Shown: positions 11,883 through 22,660 of the stretch, one piece after another
How the letters are laid out: each line of letters opens with the position of its first letter
How positions within the stretch are numbered: the stretch's first letter is position 1
From: Papiliotrema nemorosa
Lineage: Eukaryota > Basidiomycota > Tremellomycetes > Tremellales > Rhynchogastremaceae
Assembly (NCBI GenBank): GCA_032158125.1
Contig: JASKOT010000002.1
Coordinates: 372,001-436,000 of the forward strand
DNA length: 64,000 bases
Direction: 5' to 3'
The notes under the pieces: model-generated
What the model was told of the DNA's origin: nothing
Seen by the model: the letters and a program-made list of their open reading frames with translations, nothing else
The model's database searches: none
Translations under genes and position numbers: made by a program

Positions 11883-13001
11883 ATGTCCACTGGTTCGAAA
11901 TACAATGACACACTTTCAAGGAGATCAAGGGTGACCCGATCTGTCCAGCTCGACAAGCCGAGCCTGTTGAGCAAGATTCGCGGTACAGACGAAGACAGGA
12001 AAACGGCGTGGCATGAGCTAAAAGAAGCGATTTCAGCCCGATTGTGGAACGTCTCCTTGCAGAGCGCGCAGAACATGACCAAGGTGTTGCAACGTTACCC
12101 GAATATGATCCCCAAGGGTTTGTTTGCGTCGCAAGACGCATTTGAAACGGTGCAGTCTGCCTTGGCGACAGGACACCAATACTCATGGGACGAGCTCGAG
12201 CAGCACCTCAAAGTGGACGATTTTGAGAAGAAGATCACAGAGGCTACCCGGACGGCGGCATTGACCATGGTGTCTGCAGATGCAGAAAACATGGTTCGCC
12301 GACTATGGAAAGACATGAAGGCCTCTCCGGAGAAAGACGCGGATGACGACCATCTGCTCGTGTCTGCCGAACCCATCTTGTCGACCCGCGGCAAGGGGAG
12401 TATACAATTCCGAACCTACGTCTCGGGTAGAAGCAAGTCCTACTTTGATCAAGTCTCTCACAGAGTCCCGCTCTCTCAAGACCTGTTCCTGCCAGGAGAT
12501 AAATTGTCGCGCAGGATGCAACAGCACCCTTACAATACTTCGCCACCCACCACTTGGGAACGTGCTGTGATGCCTCACGACGAGGGAATCCTCCGAAAGA
12601 TGCGCGAAGCATCCCTTGAGCCACCCAGGTCTGATATGAAGAGCCTCATGATGGAGAAGTATGAGGATTTGCGTTTCGATTCCAGGATGGCTCGTATGGA
12701 TCACGAGTTCACCCAGAAGGAATCTGCGGTATCGGAGAATAGCGATGAGACGGCTGACGAAGTGAACAGTCATGCCTCGGGCCCAAGATCTTTCAACACA
12801 GAAGACGTACCGTCGAGGGCAGATACCTCGACTGGCATCCTGGATATTTCTGATGCGCCGTACACGGAGGGATCTGGCATTACGGCGGGCTTATGGTGTC
12901 CCCACAGTGCAGTCAGCGCAGTGGGAAACTCCCTTCGCAGCCTTTTGAGAGCTCCATCGACCCTGTTCGCCACCGCCGCAGCCCCCTTGTCCGTGTTCTG
13001 A
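11883..13001 (+). CDS. Unknown protein, first member of a tandem paralogous pair
   Basis: Single-exon gene of 372 residues from ATG 11883; the frame is open upstream to 11715, so a longer form is possible. I recognise no named domain. Residues 34-130 are predicted helical and charged. A central motif block (GKGSIQFRTY at 170-179, RVPLSQDLFLPG at 194-205) lies before a Pro/Ser-rich, probably disordered tail with a hydrophobic end. No signal peptide or clear membrane segment. Colinear short motifs with the next gene (see the finding on the tandem pair) suggest both arose by an old tandem duplication. The absence of introns contrasts with most neighbours. Confidence 0.7.
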   Translation: MSTGSKYNDTLSRRSRVTRSVQLDKPSLLSKIRGTDEDRKTAWHELKEAISARLWNVSLQSAQNMTKVLQRYPNMIPKGLFASQDAFETVQSALATGHQYSWDELEQHLKVDDFEKKITEATRTAALTMVSADAENMVRRLWKDMKASPEKDADDDHLLVSAEPILSTRGKGSIQFRTYVSGRSKSYFDQVSHRVPLSQDLFLPGDKLSRRMQQHPYNTSPPTTWERAVMPHDEGILRKMREASLEPPRSDMKSLMMEKYEDLRFDSRMARMDHEFTQKESAVSENSDETADEVNSHASGPRSFNTEDVPSRADTSTGILDISDAPYTEGSGITAGLWCPHSAVSAVGNSLRSLLRAPSTLFATAAAPLSVF

Positions 13002-13501
13002 GCTGCAAGAAGAGCTCGTATCAGCTGTGCGGACAGGCCTGAGCCGTCTTTTGTGTATAAGCGTTGATGGAGATCTTACATATCTGTCCATACAGGGGGA
13101 GGTGCATACGATACAGCTAAAATAGCTCATCTTACATATCAGCATCAAGACAGCTCACAAGGGGCATTGTCCGAGCTTCGCATGAGAGCAGAGGGGATCA
13201 TCAGAAGTGATGTCTGTCACAGAGTCCAGACCGAGTGGCGAATGCTGAGCTTCGCTCACGGAGTGGACGTGAAAGGATTTACAGCTGAACCACCTTTCAT
13301 GTCGCTGCTAGGCCTCGATCTAGCACATTCGACGAGGCTTTTCGGTCGCTTCTTGTCCGTTCCCAGGGATATAATACTATAGAAAGCCAACTGGCCCCTC
13401 TTTTCCCTCGTCACTCTTGCTGTTCCACTCCACATACTTTCTTTTGCCAAGTGAATTAAATTTTTCACTGCAGCCCGTACACAGATTGAGACTTGACAGA
13501 A
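13002..13501 (+). promoter_or_regulatory. Upstream region of the second tandem unknown gene
   Basis: Holds a TATA-like element GATATAATACTATAG (about 13368-13382) followed by a pyrimidine-rich stretch and an A/T-rich leader ending at ATG 13502. This is a typical strong fungal core-promoter layout. The first part is the 3' region of the preceding gene. Confidence 0.5.
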
Positions 13502-14359
13502 ATGCCATCATCGACCGCTGCGTCCACTTTAGCCCAGCCCAAAGACATGCTCTCGTACAGGGCCACCTCGAAAGACACCTTGGATCTCTCTCGAAATGCG
13601 GACGAGGATCTAGAGACTTATTGCAGTCGAGTCACAGAGATGGCCGAGGAGGTTGCATACAAGCTGGCCGTACAGTCTGGGAGCAACTATGTCGAGGCGA
13701 TGAAGTTGTACCCTCAAGAAGTGCCGGCCCGATGGTCCGAGTCCGAAAAGGACTACCAGTCTTGCGCCAGTAAAGACGATTTGACCAAGCTCCTGCCGTC
13801 ACTGAAAACACGACAGCTGTCCGATTTCACGGACGCCACTGCCAAGGCCGCGCTGAACATGACCACTTCTGGTCAGACTGCATCTTCGCTCAACAAGCTG
13901 GTGCAGCGCATGGAACATCAGAAAACTCCGAACGACAAACGAACCGTCGAATTGTCAATCGCCCCTACGTACAACGGCGGGAAAGGCAAGGGCAACGTCA
14001 TTTTGCGATCATCGTGGTCCACCAAGGATATGAAGAAGCCTCTCGAGTTTGGATCATCGCGCATCTCGTTGGACACTCAGGACCTCTACAAGCCCAACTC
14101 CAAAGCGAGCGCGAAGATGACCTCTCATGCTTGGGGCTCTTCGCCTCCATCGCAGACCGACGAGGAGTTGTTTACCGCATCGAAGACATTCTCTACCCGA
14201 ATGGAGCGCATCGACAAGCGGCTTGGTCGAAAGCCGATGACCACCGTGACACAGGCATCAGAGTCAAAAGCCGACGCGGCGGCTGAAAGCGTGTTCTCCT
14301 GGTTGTCACGAAAGCTCGGCTTTGGCAACACGAGCACCCTGATCACTTCGACGGCCTAG
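13502..14359 (+). CDS. Unknown protein, second member of a tandem paralogous pair
   Basis: Single-exon gene of 285 residues. No recognised domain. It shares with the preceding gene, in the same order and at similar spacing, the elements YPQEVP (70-75), DATAKAALNM (111-120), GKGNVILR (162-169) and RISLDTQDLYKP (187-198), each with a near counterpart upstream. The C-terminus is basic, then Ala/Ser-rich with SVFSWLSRKLGFG. A TATA-like box and CT-rich leader precede it, suggesting regulated or strong transcription. No signal peptide or membrane helix. Function unknown. Confidence 0.75.
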   Translation: MPSSTAASTLAQPKDMLSYRATSKDTLDLSRNADEDLETYCSRVTEMAEEVAYKLAVQSGSNYVEAMKLYPQEVPARWSESEKDYQSCASKDDLTKLLPSLKTRQLSDFTDATAKAALNMTTSGQTASSLNKLVQRMEHQKTPNDKRTVELSIAPTYNGGKGKGNVILRSSWSTKDMKKPLEFGSSRISLDTQDLYKPNSKASAKMTSHAWGSSPPSQTDEELFTASKTFSTRMERIDKRLGRKPMTTVTQASESKADAAAESVFSWLSRKLGFGNTSTLITSTA

Positions 14360-14801
14360 TCAAGAGGCTGACAGGTTTGGCTAGCATGTTGCGATCGCGC
14401 CACTATATTGCCATAACATGATAGTGAGATGGATGATGGGGTCGATGTGCCAGCTGTTGATGAGTGGAAATCCCCTGCGGACGTAGGCTTGAATGCATGA
14501 CGAGGTCGACGACCATTGTTGCAGAGCGTCGTCCTGGGTTGAGCGATTCTAAGGACCGCCTGACCTAGATTGCCCGATGAGTCCTAATATTCAATTGGAC
14601 AGCTAATCGGAGTCGACTGTGAATCGTGTCAGTGTTTTCGTGGTCAGCGTCTGCGTAAATACTCCTCCGAACAGTCTGGTGCTACCCCTTCGTATGCCAT
14701 GATATACATCGTCTAACCATGTCCGCCGAAAAAATATGCTCGAACGAAATAGAGAAAGACTGATCCCGCGTATCCGTCGTTGATACCTCCTAGACTACTC
14801 C
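14360..14801. other. Convergent 3' regions; no gene seen
   Basis: Lies between the stop of the second tandem gene (plus) and the stop of the eL32 gene (minus). Both 3' untranslated regions must lie here. No ORF, RNA gene or repeat recognised. Confidence 0.5.
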
Positions 14802-15491
14802 TTAGGCCTCCTCGGTTCTCAACTTGGCGGCGGCGTTGGTCACCCTATACGTTAGCGATTTCCTTCCATGGGAAAGAGGGACCCACTTGACACCAAGGAC
14901 CTTGGCTCGGGCCAAGATCTCAATCCTCTTCTTCGACGAGACACCGTGAGCGACAGCGGCGGCGTATTTGTTGTTGTGCATGAGCAGCAAGTCGAGGTCG
15001 TTGACGTTTCGGACGACGAGCTCTTTGTGGCCGGATGGGAGGAGGTGCTTGGTCTTCTTGTTGGAACCGTAACCGATCTTGGGCATGGGGAGCTGACCCT
15101 TGAATCGTCGTCGGACCTGTTCATTAGCGCAGGAACGAGCACTGCGTAGCAGTCTGAGGTAGAGGTAGGGTATGATCTGGTTCATCCATGCTCCTTGCCC
15201 GTCTGACCCATTTTCCTTTCGCCTCGACACGGTAACTGCTGACCCAGTCCTGCCATCGTCCATATGTGATTTCCACTCTCCAGTATGATCCTCCTCCAGA
15301 CACCCTGCCAGTGTTTAAACCAGATCATACGCTTCTCCACCTCGACTTAACGCTGAAAGTCCAAAACATACCCTGTTGTCAATACCCTTGGGCTTTCTCC
15401 AGGCCTCCTTGACACCATGGTATCGGTCCGACTGGTGTCGCTTGAACACCTTTGTTCGCTTCTTGACGATTTTGATGTGGGCGGGCGACAT
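14802..15491 (-). CDS. RPL32: 60S ribosomal protein eL32
   Basis: Spliced product of about 130 residues starts [20 protein letters not shown], continues [16 protein letters not shown], then [54 protein letters not shown] and ends [13 protein letters not shown]. This is a complete eL32. A coding intron of roughly 240 nt between the N-terminal exon and RRRFKGQ is long for this window, and a short intron precedes VTNAAAK. The first ATG follows a leader intron (15497-15652). Highly expressed-gene codon use. Role: structural protein of the large ribosomal subunit. Confidence 0.96.
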
Positions 15492-16014
15492 GTCGGCTAT
15501 TGGAGGAAAGATGGTATGTCAAGTGGAAAGTTGCGAAATTTGTCGATAATGACGAAGGGAATCAAGTGTGAATGAGGAGCAGGAACCAGAAGGACGAGAA
15601 AGATGCGATCAGCTATGCGTCGTAGCAGATGCGAGGTCGTGGTTGTGCTCACCTGATTGAAGCTTTCTTGAAGACTAAAGAGGAACTCGATCTCTTGACC
15701 TTTACCTCGAAAGATTCCACCCAGCAGCCAGCAACGGGAGCGAGGCAGAGTGAGAGGGTCGGGGGGTCTGGGTGGCGGACAGCGGCATTATAGACAAATC
15801 ACCGCTCACCCAGCGAGAAGTGGCACTTGGTCAGACAGCCTGCATCGCGGAAGCAAATGATACCGAGCATCCTTAGAGCCGATAGTGCTTTCGCTAACAC
15901 CGATGCATGCGGTACGTCCTGTGCACCCTCTCCAGTGCAACTTATAGACTCATCATGCAACATATTACAGCTAGATAGCACTCTATCGTCCATAAAGCAT
16001 CCACGGAATGACAG
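15492..16014. other. eL32 5' leader intron and promoter; NTM1 3' region
   Basis: Minus strand: an exon end CAATCAG at 15653 is followed by GTGAGC, and the acceptor AATAG (ending 15497) sits just before the eL32 start codon, giving a leader intron of 156 nt. Leader introns are typical of highly expressed ribosomal protein genes. The rest (about 15660-16014) is eL32 promoter plus the NTM1 3' end. No further gene seen. Confidence 0.55.
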
Positions 16015-17350
16015 CTACCTCAATGCCCAGCTGCAAACGTCAGGTCCAGATCAACGGATGATGCCCATCTACTCACGTCTTCACCACAAAGAGTTCTTTG
16101 GGCATCCCTATCTGAACTTCCTCCTTGATCACCTCGAGCCCTGCATCGCGGAAGATTTCAAGCCATTTGTTGCTTGACCTGCGGATCAGTGTGCGTTCCA
16201 ACGTCGGTAGCGTAGGCCAAGGTAAGGACAATCAGCCAGCAACATACCTAGTCAGACTTGAATCCTCGACATCGAGAAACTCGACTCCTTTGCCATCTGG
16301 ACCGTCCTCGCAGCAGTTTTCCTTGACAAAGATGAGACTTTCGTACGCGCCCTTTGCTGGATCGCTCGATCCCGTGTCGCGTAATGCTGAACGAGATTTC
16401 TTGAGGAATGCTATCAGTTCAGGCGTGCTCATATGCCCTGGATGATCAGCGGGAGCAAGAATGCTTAGTGTATAATTACCTAGACACCACTGGCACCAGA
16501 CGCTATTGTCAGCTCAGTCACCACGAAGCTCAACTAACACATCATAAGTGATCTCGCCATCCCCACCGAAACCTGGCTCTTCCTCTCCGCCATGTCTCTC
16601 TCCCACCACGCCGAGGGCTTCACCGGCCGCTGCAGGGTACTTTGGGTCACATCCCTGCAGACCGGCCTTGACGAACCATACTCTCTTGCCACGGCCCTTT
16701 GCGGGCGGTTGAGTCGGGTCGCGCTTTGGTAGATCACGCCATAGACCGTCTTTGGCAGTACGATACGCCTCTTCCACAAATTTCGACACTGGCTCGAGCA
16801 GAATGACATCGTCGAACAATGGGCAAAGCGTCTCTCGGGACACACGGCCGATACCTGCTCCCACGTCGAGCACTGTCAACCGGTGAGAAGGTGTTGGTGG
16901 AGGAAGCGGGGTGAGCGGGGAAGGGAACGTGTGCAGGGACGGTAGGAGGGATAAGAGAAGCAGCCGGGAAGATAACTGCTCGATGTGCGGAACCGGCTGA
17001 TAGTCAGCAGCAGATTCCTGATAGCTTCGAAGGGTGGAAGAGCTCAAGGCATTGAGCTCGAAAAGTGTAAGGGGAGGAGGGGGAACGTACGCCGGTACCG
17101 AATCCACCTAGAACTCCATCGACTGAAGCGTCTACCGCATTCCAATACTCGATACCTTTGTCAAAGTCGGGTCCGGGTGGCTTGCGCAATGCCGATCCCA
17201 CGTTGGGCTTCTGTCGTTTTGGTGAGGACGGCTGTGACTTAGCTAGATGGTAGCAGGAGGTGGAGGGTTCGGCCCACTTGATTAGCGGAAGCGGTAGGAG
17301 GCTTTCGCGAGGTCAGCTGCGGAGCGACACTGGATGGTGTTACACACCAT
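16015..17350 (-). CDS. Alpha-N-terminal protein methyltransferase (NTM1/Tae1 family)
   Basis: Exons join to DKGIEYWNAVDASVDGVLGG and FGTG, PVPHIEQLSSR, the SAM-binding motif LDVGAGIGRVSRE, LCPLFDDVILLEPVSKFVEE, then DVVWCQWCLGHM, IFVKENCCEDG, DVEDSSLTRS and the end ELFVVKTWALR. These are the diagnostic landmarks of the NTM1 family, which mono-, di- or trimethylates the alpha-amino group of proteins starting X-Pro-Lys, among them ribosomal proteins. The Asp-rich EDSSLTRS segment belongs to the peptide-binding part. A Pro/Ser-rich insertion lies between FGTG and the SAM motif. The 5' end is uncertain: the frame stays open upstream of 17201 and an ATG at 17350 followed directly by a GT donor is only one option. 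Confidence 0.88.
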
Positions 17351-17890
17351 AGTAAGAGGATGATTTAGATAAGCGGTCTAAAAGGTCTTCAGAGGCTGAA
17401 GGAATGGGCCCGTATACGGTGGGTTTTGAACGAAATCTGGCCGAAGTTGTCAGTCGCGTAATCTCAACCCGAGCGCTATTCATTGCACTCCCGACCGTGA
17501 CACCGCAAGAGTCCGTGGACGACATTCAAGACCAGAACTGCATGGGAGCGGAATACCAAGCGTTCAGAGAGACTTCAGGCATGCTTCAGATTGAAAGGTC
17601 AATCGGCAATTCGCTGGACACCCATATGCAAAAAGCTTAAGGTTTGGTTTCATTGATTCATTCGGCGTAGGTAGAAACGACCTCTCCGTCCAACCCTCCC
17701 AACCAAGCCATCATACTCCTCTGCATATCTGTTCCAGCGCACAAGGGTTATTTCATTTCCATCAACGAAATGTTTATGGGTTTTCGATTTTCCGAGTAGC
17801 GCAACGAAACATAATCGTACAGGTTCACAGGACCACTGAAGATTGATCATTCGGATTAAACGTCGAAAGTCGGTCTCGAGCGCGATCCGA
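17351..17890. other. Intergenic region; no gene assigned
   Basis: A plus-strand frame at 17404-17640 and a minus-strand frame at 17650-17850 are open but have no domain or splice support. The right part is the 3' untranslated region of the eL41 gene. Confidence 0.4.
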
Positions 17891-18075
17891 TTACCTGATT
17901 GTTAGCCAAGTACTTGACAGGTAACGAGGCATAGAGGCCGGTTGAAACAGCAGAGGGGGTGAGGACGAGTGTGAAGGGGTACAAAGTGAAGCAACACTCA
18001 CTTGGACCTGGCTCTCAACTTTCTCCTTCTTCGTCGGAGCTTTCTCATTCGCTTCTTTCTCCACTTTTCTCTCAT
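17891..18075 (-). CDS. RPL41: 60S ribosomal protein eL41 (25 residues)
   Basis: ATG 18075 opens a 25-residue, Arg/Lys-rich peptide beginning MREKWRKKRMRKLRRRR and ending RARSK, a near-exact eL41, the smallest ribosomal protein, located at the intersubunit bridge of the large subunit. A GTGAGT donor interrupts the last Lys codon at 18001; the acceptor with CTAAC branch ends at 17895, and the next bases complete Lys and give TAA (17893-17891). Unspliced RNA gives Lys and TGA at the same place, so the protein is identical either way. A second intron with CTGAC branch ends just before the ATG (acceptor TTGTAG), with a likely donor near 18231. Too short to be found by length-based gene callers. 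Confidence 0.93.
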
Positions 18076-18469
18076 TCTACAAGTCAGTCGTACTCGACAA
18101 TGTAGGGTCAACCTAGACAAGTGGAACGACCTGAAGTCTCGCAGGGAAAAGTGACACTGCAATGCAGTACACCGATGCACCAACCTCCGACCCAGGCTGG
18201 CCCACTGTCCAGGTCGAGGGTATACTCACTTGATATGTGTATTGAAAGTGGTGAAGAGACAAGAGTCGAATTAGTCGAACAGGTCATGCGCTCCGGGGAC
18301 AGGGTGGAGTGTATGTGGGAGGAAGATTTAGATTCGGAGTTTTGTACAAGGGAGAGATATCGCCGGCGGAGGCAGTCGTGGCACGTTGAACGCTTAAATC
18401 TCAACCGGTGGCCTGGCCTCGGCTAGGTCAAGCGAAGATGCATGAGATTATCTACACCAGCACCTGCAC
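18076..18469. other. eL41 leader and promoter; PDI 3' end
   Basis: Minus strand: a GTGAGTATACCC donor near 18231 and the acceptor just before the eL41 ATG suggest a leader intron of about 155 nt. Frames that cross it are not independent genes. The right end borders the PDI stop at 18470. Confidence 0.45.
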
Positions 18470-20206
18470 CTAGAGCTCGTCGTGCTCAATAGCAGTCTCC
18501 TGGACGTCGAACTCGTCCTCAATGTCATCCTCCTCGGCACTCTCAGACTTTCGGTTGAGCTCCACAAACTCGATCAAGCTCTCGAGAGAGCGGTCTCCGT
18601 TGTAGTCAATGTACTCATTGACTCCGGCGGGTTTAAACTTGAGCGTAGGGAAGCCTTGGACTCGGAATGGCGCTTGAGGCGGAATATCGTTTTCCGTCGC
18701 GTCCATTTGGGCACTTTGATGAGCGACACTCACGATGATGGCTTACATGACGATGTTCTTCTGATCGGCGTACTTTTCTCCCAAGCTGTCCCAGATAGGC
18801 GCGAGTCGTTCTGACATGAGCGCACTCTACGCATAACACTCACGGCAATGGCCACACCAGGGAGCGTAGAATTCAGCGAAGACATCCTTGTCAGCATCTC
18901 GGAAGACATTGTCCCAGTCATCGGCGACAAGAGTGTAGACGGGTCCATCTTGGGTAGTCGGGATAGGCGCAGACTTCACGCTGGCGGGGATGTCACCCTT
19001 GACGAACCGTTGGAGGAATTCACCAATCTCATGCGAGGCTACCTTGCCGGAGAAGGGGTATTTGGTTTGCTGGGTCAGATCCTGGATCACGAATGCGGGC
19101 CATGAGTCTCCAGGGAGGTTGAGTGATTTACCGTGGTCGATGAATTTGATGGCGTCGATCCAGACAAAGTTGATTCGACCTTTGTATTCCTTGGCGAGCG
19201 GGGAAAGCTCGTCAACGAGGGATTTAATGGCGGAAACATCGTCTGGTTGGACAAAGAGGTAGGCAATGGGGAGACCTTGCTCGGCGTACGAGCCAAAGTT
19301 CTCGGGAGAGATTTCGTCGAATAGAGGGACCGAGTTGGTCTTGACGAACTCTGCGAGGGAGCTCTCGTCGGCGTTAGAGGAAGGGAAGATGGAGTATCCT
19401 TCATCGAATTGTTTGTAGAGGATGATGGCGGGGAGAGAGACCGATTCGGGAAGGTCGGGAAGAGAAGAGTCAGTGTATTGTCCAAAGAGATAAGAGTCTC
19501 GGGCTGTGTTGGCGTAGTTGGTAAAGGCGCTTGGGACAGGTTTGTCATCAGAGCCGTACGCAATAAGAACGCTGGAGTGAGTGAGATTCATGAGATCCAC
19601 CTACACTTTGTCGGCCTTTTTGAACTCTTCATGGTTGTCAGAGGTGACATCGCTGACAGCGGGGAGCGATTGTCTATGATTAGCACGATTTACACAAGGA
19701 CTTACTTGATCATATAGCTGATAATCCCGTCGGCCTTTCGTGGACCAGTGTAGTCGGTGGGGACACCATTGCGGAATACTTTCAATGTTGGGTATCCAGT
19801 CACCCCAAACTCGCCGCAGAGGTCTTGCTCGGAAGTGCAATCGACCTGGAGTGAGCGAGGGTCCTAAGACTTGCGCACCTTGGCGAGCTTGATGTTTTTG
19901 CTCTTGAGCTCAGTAGCAGCTTCTTCGTAGTGTGGTGCGAGGCTATGGTCAGTCGAGTCGTTGGAGAGACTCACTTCTTGCAGTGTCCACACCCTTAAGA
20001 CGTCAGTGCAGTCGTATTTAAAGGCTCACAAGGTGCAAAGAATCTGGCATTAGTAAGCGCGAGGGGATAATGGGCTTACTCTACAAGAGCCAGGTCGGCG
20101 CCGTCGACTTCACCGCTGAACGAGCCTTTGGTGAGGTCGAGGACATCGCTAGCAGCGACAGAGAGTGCAGAAAGGAGCGCAAATGCTGCGGCAGAGGAGA
20201 GTCTCA
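18470..20206 (-). CDS. PDI1: Protein disulfide isomerase, ER lumen
   Basis: Starts with a signal peptide (MRLSSAAAFALLSALSVAA) and ends with the ER retention signal HDEL. Two thioredoxin domains each carry the redox site WCGHC (EFFAPWCGHC near the N-terminus, EFYAPWCGHCRRLAPIW near the C-terminus), separated by two redox-inactive domains containing the continuous exon around 18830-19600. Thioredoxin cis-Pro contexts VTGYPTLKVF and VQGFPTLKF are intact. The tail before HDEL is acidic. It forms and rearranges disulfides in secretory proteins. Length of roughly 490 residues is typical. Multiple short introns near the 5' end interrupt the first domain. Confidence 0.96.
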
Positions 20207-20344
20207 TGATGGTCGGGTCACAACAAGTCGAGTGGGAAGACTGCAGAGTAACATATATGGTGGAGGGATCGTCGACGTGGAGCGCGCGTCGGATGAGTCA
20301 CGCCTTTCCGCGTTTCTACTTCCGGCATGAACTTTAATGCATCA

Positions 20345-22660
20345 TTACACTCCTCTTGGAAGTGGACTCTGATCGCGGGATACTTCTCCACTACGATCGG
20401 GTTCTAGTAAGGACAGGTGTTGCTCCTGGGAGATACGCGTGTACTGGAGTGAGAGATGGACAAGCTGTGCACTTACAACTGATAAGAAGTCGGTCACATA
20501 GTTATGCCCTTCGGTTGTGCTGGGGTACTTCTCCAGCAAACTCGATGCAACGAACAAGACCTTATGACGCTGTCGTCAGCACAATCAAGTCGTGAACTGC
20601 TTACCAAAGACTCTCCGTTGGCGGCGAGACTTTCTGGGGACATGCTGTTGTCAGTGTCGTCTCAAGCCGAACTCACGCTTCGAGAAGACCGAGAACATCC
20701 TTTTCCGCCCACTCTTTGCCAGGCTCCCCTGCATCGGGTTCGCCGATGGCTTTGGCGTATTGACGCACCGCGAAACGGACCAGTGCTTGGGTGACGAGCA
20801 GATTGGCGCGACACGTGCCAAAGGCGGCGGCATCGCGCGGGTTTTGTTCCCCGTCCATACTGCCATTAGGGGTAGGCTCACCCAGCGGGTTGAATAGTTG
20901 CAATGGCGGAGGAAGTTCAAGAAGGATCCGCTCGAGCTCTTCCAAGAATTGTCGTGCGGGTCGGGGTCGAGGCGGTGCGTATTGGGGCAGATGGAGGATA
21001 GGATAAGGGTCGGTATTTGCGTCGGCGGATGGTGCGGTAATCTCCTTGTAGGATGTGAGGAGAGCACCGAGTAGGCGGAAGAGACGAGTGTTGAAATGGA
21101 AACCAGCAAGTACAGGTGTTGTGCCAGCGGGTTGGGGGAACGCCCCCGAAGGGGTGAAGAGGTTGTCGTCAAGGGACATTGGCGGGGGAAGGCAAATGTC
21201 GGCATCGTAGATTTGCATAGGGTCGGATGTGAGGGCCGAGATAGTTCTATCCGAGCCGTCTGCGATTAGTGCAATCAGAACGGTAAACTTACATAGAAGC
21301 CAGAACGTCCTACGGCGCATTTCGCGCTCCACAACGTCAAAAGTGCCACGAGGAAGTCGTTCGTCGTGGATGCCAATGACAAAGGCGAGGCGAATTGCAT
21401 CGGCGAGAAGCACGTTGGCGGCATGTGTGCGTCCCAGCGTACCGAGGTAAATGTGCTGGCAGCTAATGTCAGTGTTGTAGGAGAACTTGACCCACTATAG
21501 TGTCCTGCCGTCAGTGGGGTCTTATGCAGTACTCACGTTATATCTACAAGGTGAACGGTGGTGTAGCGTCTATTCTGTAATTTTCTACTCTCGGCGTAGC
21601 AGCGTTGGTGTATCCTACGCAAGTCTGGAACGGGAATGAATCCAAGGGCTGATCGCGGCAGCTGAATGATAGAGTATGCCACTGGTGTCAGCGCATTACA
21701 ATTGATCACGCACCCAAAGCAAGGAGGAACGCTCTGTATGAATCGGAGCGCTCGTCGTCGCGCGCGATGAGTTGTTGGGAAAAGGATGGCCAGTGGACGA
21801 TGGGCAACAGTGGGCTGGAGTGAGCTATCGAAGTGGAGCTCAGACTCTCCGTGCACTCACTATAGATGCGCATGATAGGCATGAAGAATCCGCATCATGG
21901 TACCCCACTCGATGACCGCTTCGATATGCTCTACCCCCCGATCGGCCTTTGCTTTGGCTTTGCCCTTCAAGTGTGTATCTGGGACAGACCCACGCCCATC
22001 CCAGCCGTTGCCTGAAGAGGATGTGGAATGCGCAGTAGGGTCCCAATTGGGCATGTTCCACGGCCAGACGTCGGCAGGAGAACCGTCGGTGGATTCTTGT
22101 TCCCCAGGCATGGGGTTGAGCAGAGTCGTGGGGGACATGGGTAGGAACGGGAGGTCCGACCTCGTGGTGAGTGGGTCGACGTTGTGTGCCCAGGTCGTGT
22201 CCATGGCGAATGGGTCTTCGAATGGGTTGGTCCCGAATATACTAATTGCTTCGTTGGGCGCAGGTAAGTGGATCGGCGGTGGGACATACATGCTATCGTA
22301 GCGGTGCTCCTCGGGTGGGTAGGGTTGAACAAATGGCGGTGGAGAGGGTTTCTTTGCAAAGCTGCGTGTCAGTACGACCTTGATGCAGGCCTACCTGTTG
22401 ACCGGTCCAGGTTTGCGCCGCTCATAGGTATACTCGCAGCGTTGATTCAAGGATTGACACCCTTCACAACGTGGGGAGCCTTCATTTTTGACACATTTGA
22501 CTTTACGTGCACGACAGAGGTCGCAACTGGGGAGACGTTTCTTGCCCTCGTTGTCTTGTTTATTGTCTGCTTTGCGTTTCCTGGAAGGCCCAGCTGTGGC
22601 AGAGGTGGACGAGGAGGAGGACTCGGATACCAGGTTGGCTGGATTCGATAGTGTGGCCAT
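20345..22660 (-). CDS. Zn(II)2Cys6 transcription factor with fungal-specific regulatory domain
   Basis: An N-terminal binuclear zinc cluster has all six Cys: CDLCRARKVKCVKNEG, then CEGCQSLNQRCEYTYERRKPGP. It is preceded by a basic stretch (PSRKRKADNKQDNEGKK) that may be a nuclear signal. The middle holds a Pro-rich linker and an acidic DPFAMDTTW-type region. The C-terminal half carries the fungal-specific TF (middle homology) signature: ADAIRLAFVIGIHDERLPRG followed by RRRTFWLLCKFTVLIA. Target genes cannot be read from sequence. ATG 22660 (MATLSNPANLV) is chosen; an in-frame ATG at 22864 would add 68 residues. A 33-nt intron at 20476-20444 is divisible by three and contains no stop. Confidence 0.85.

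Noticed and set aside
14802..15263. Continuous frame running from eL32 into its intron
   Set aside because: The upstream part is intron with clear GT-AG borders; the conserved eL32 N-terminus lies in a separate exon at 15491-15372.
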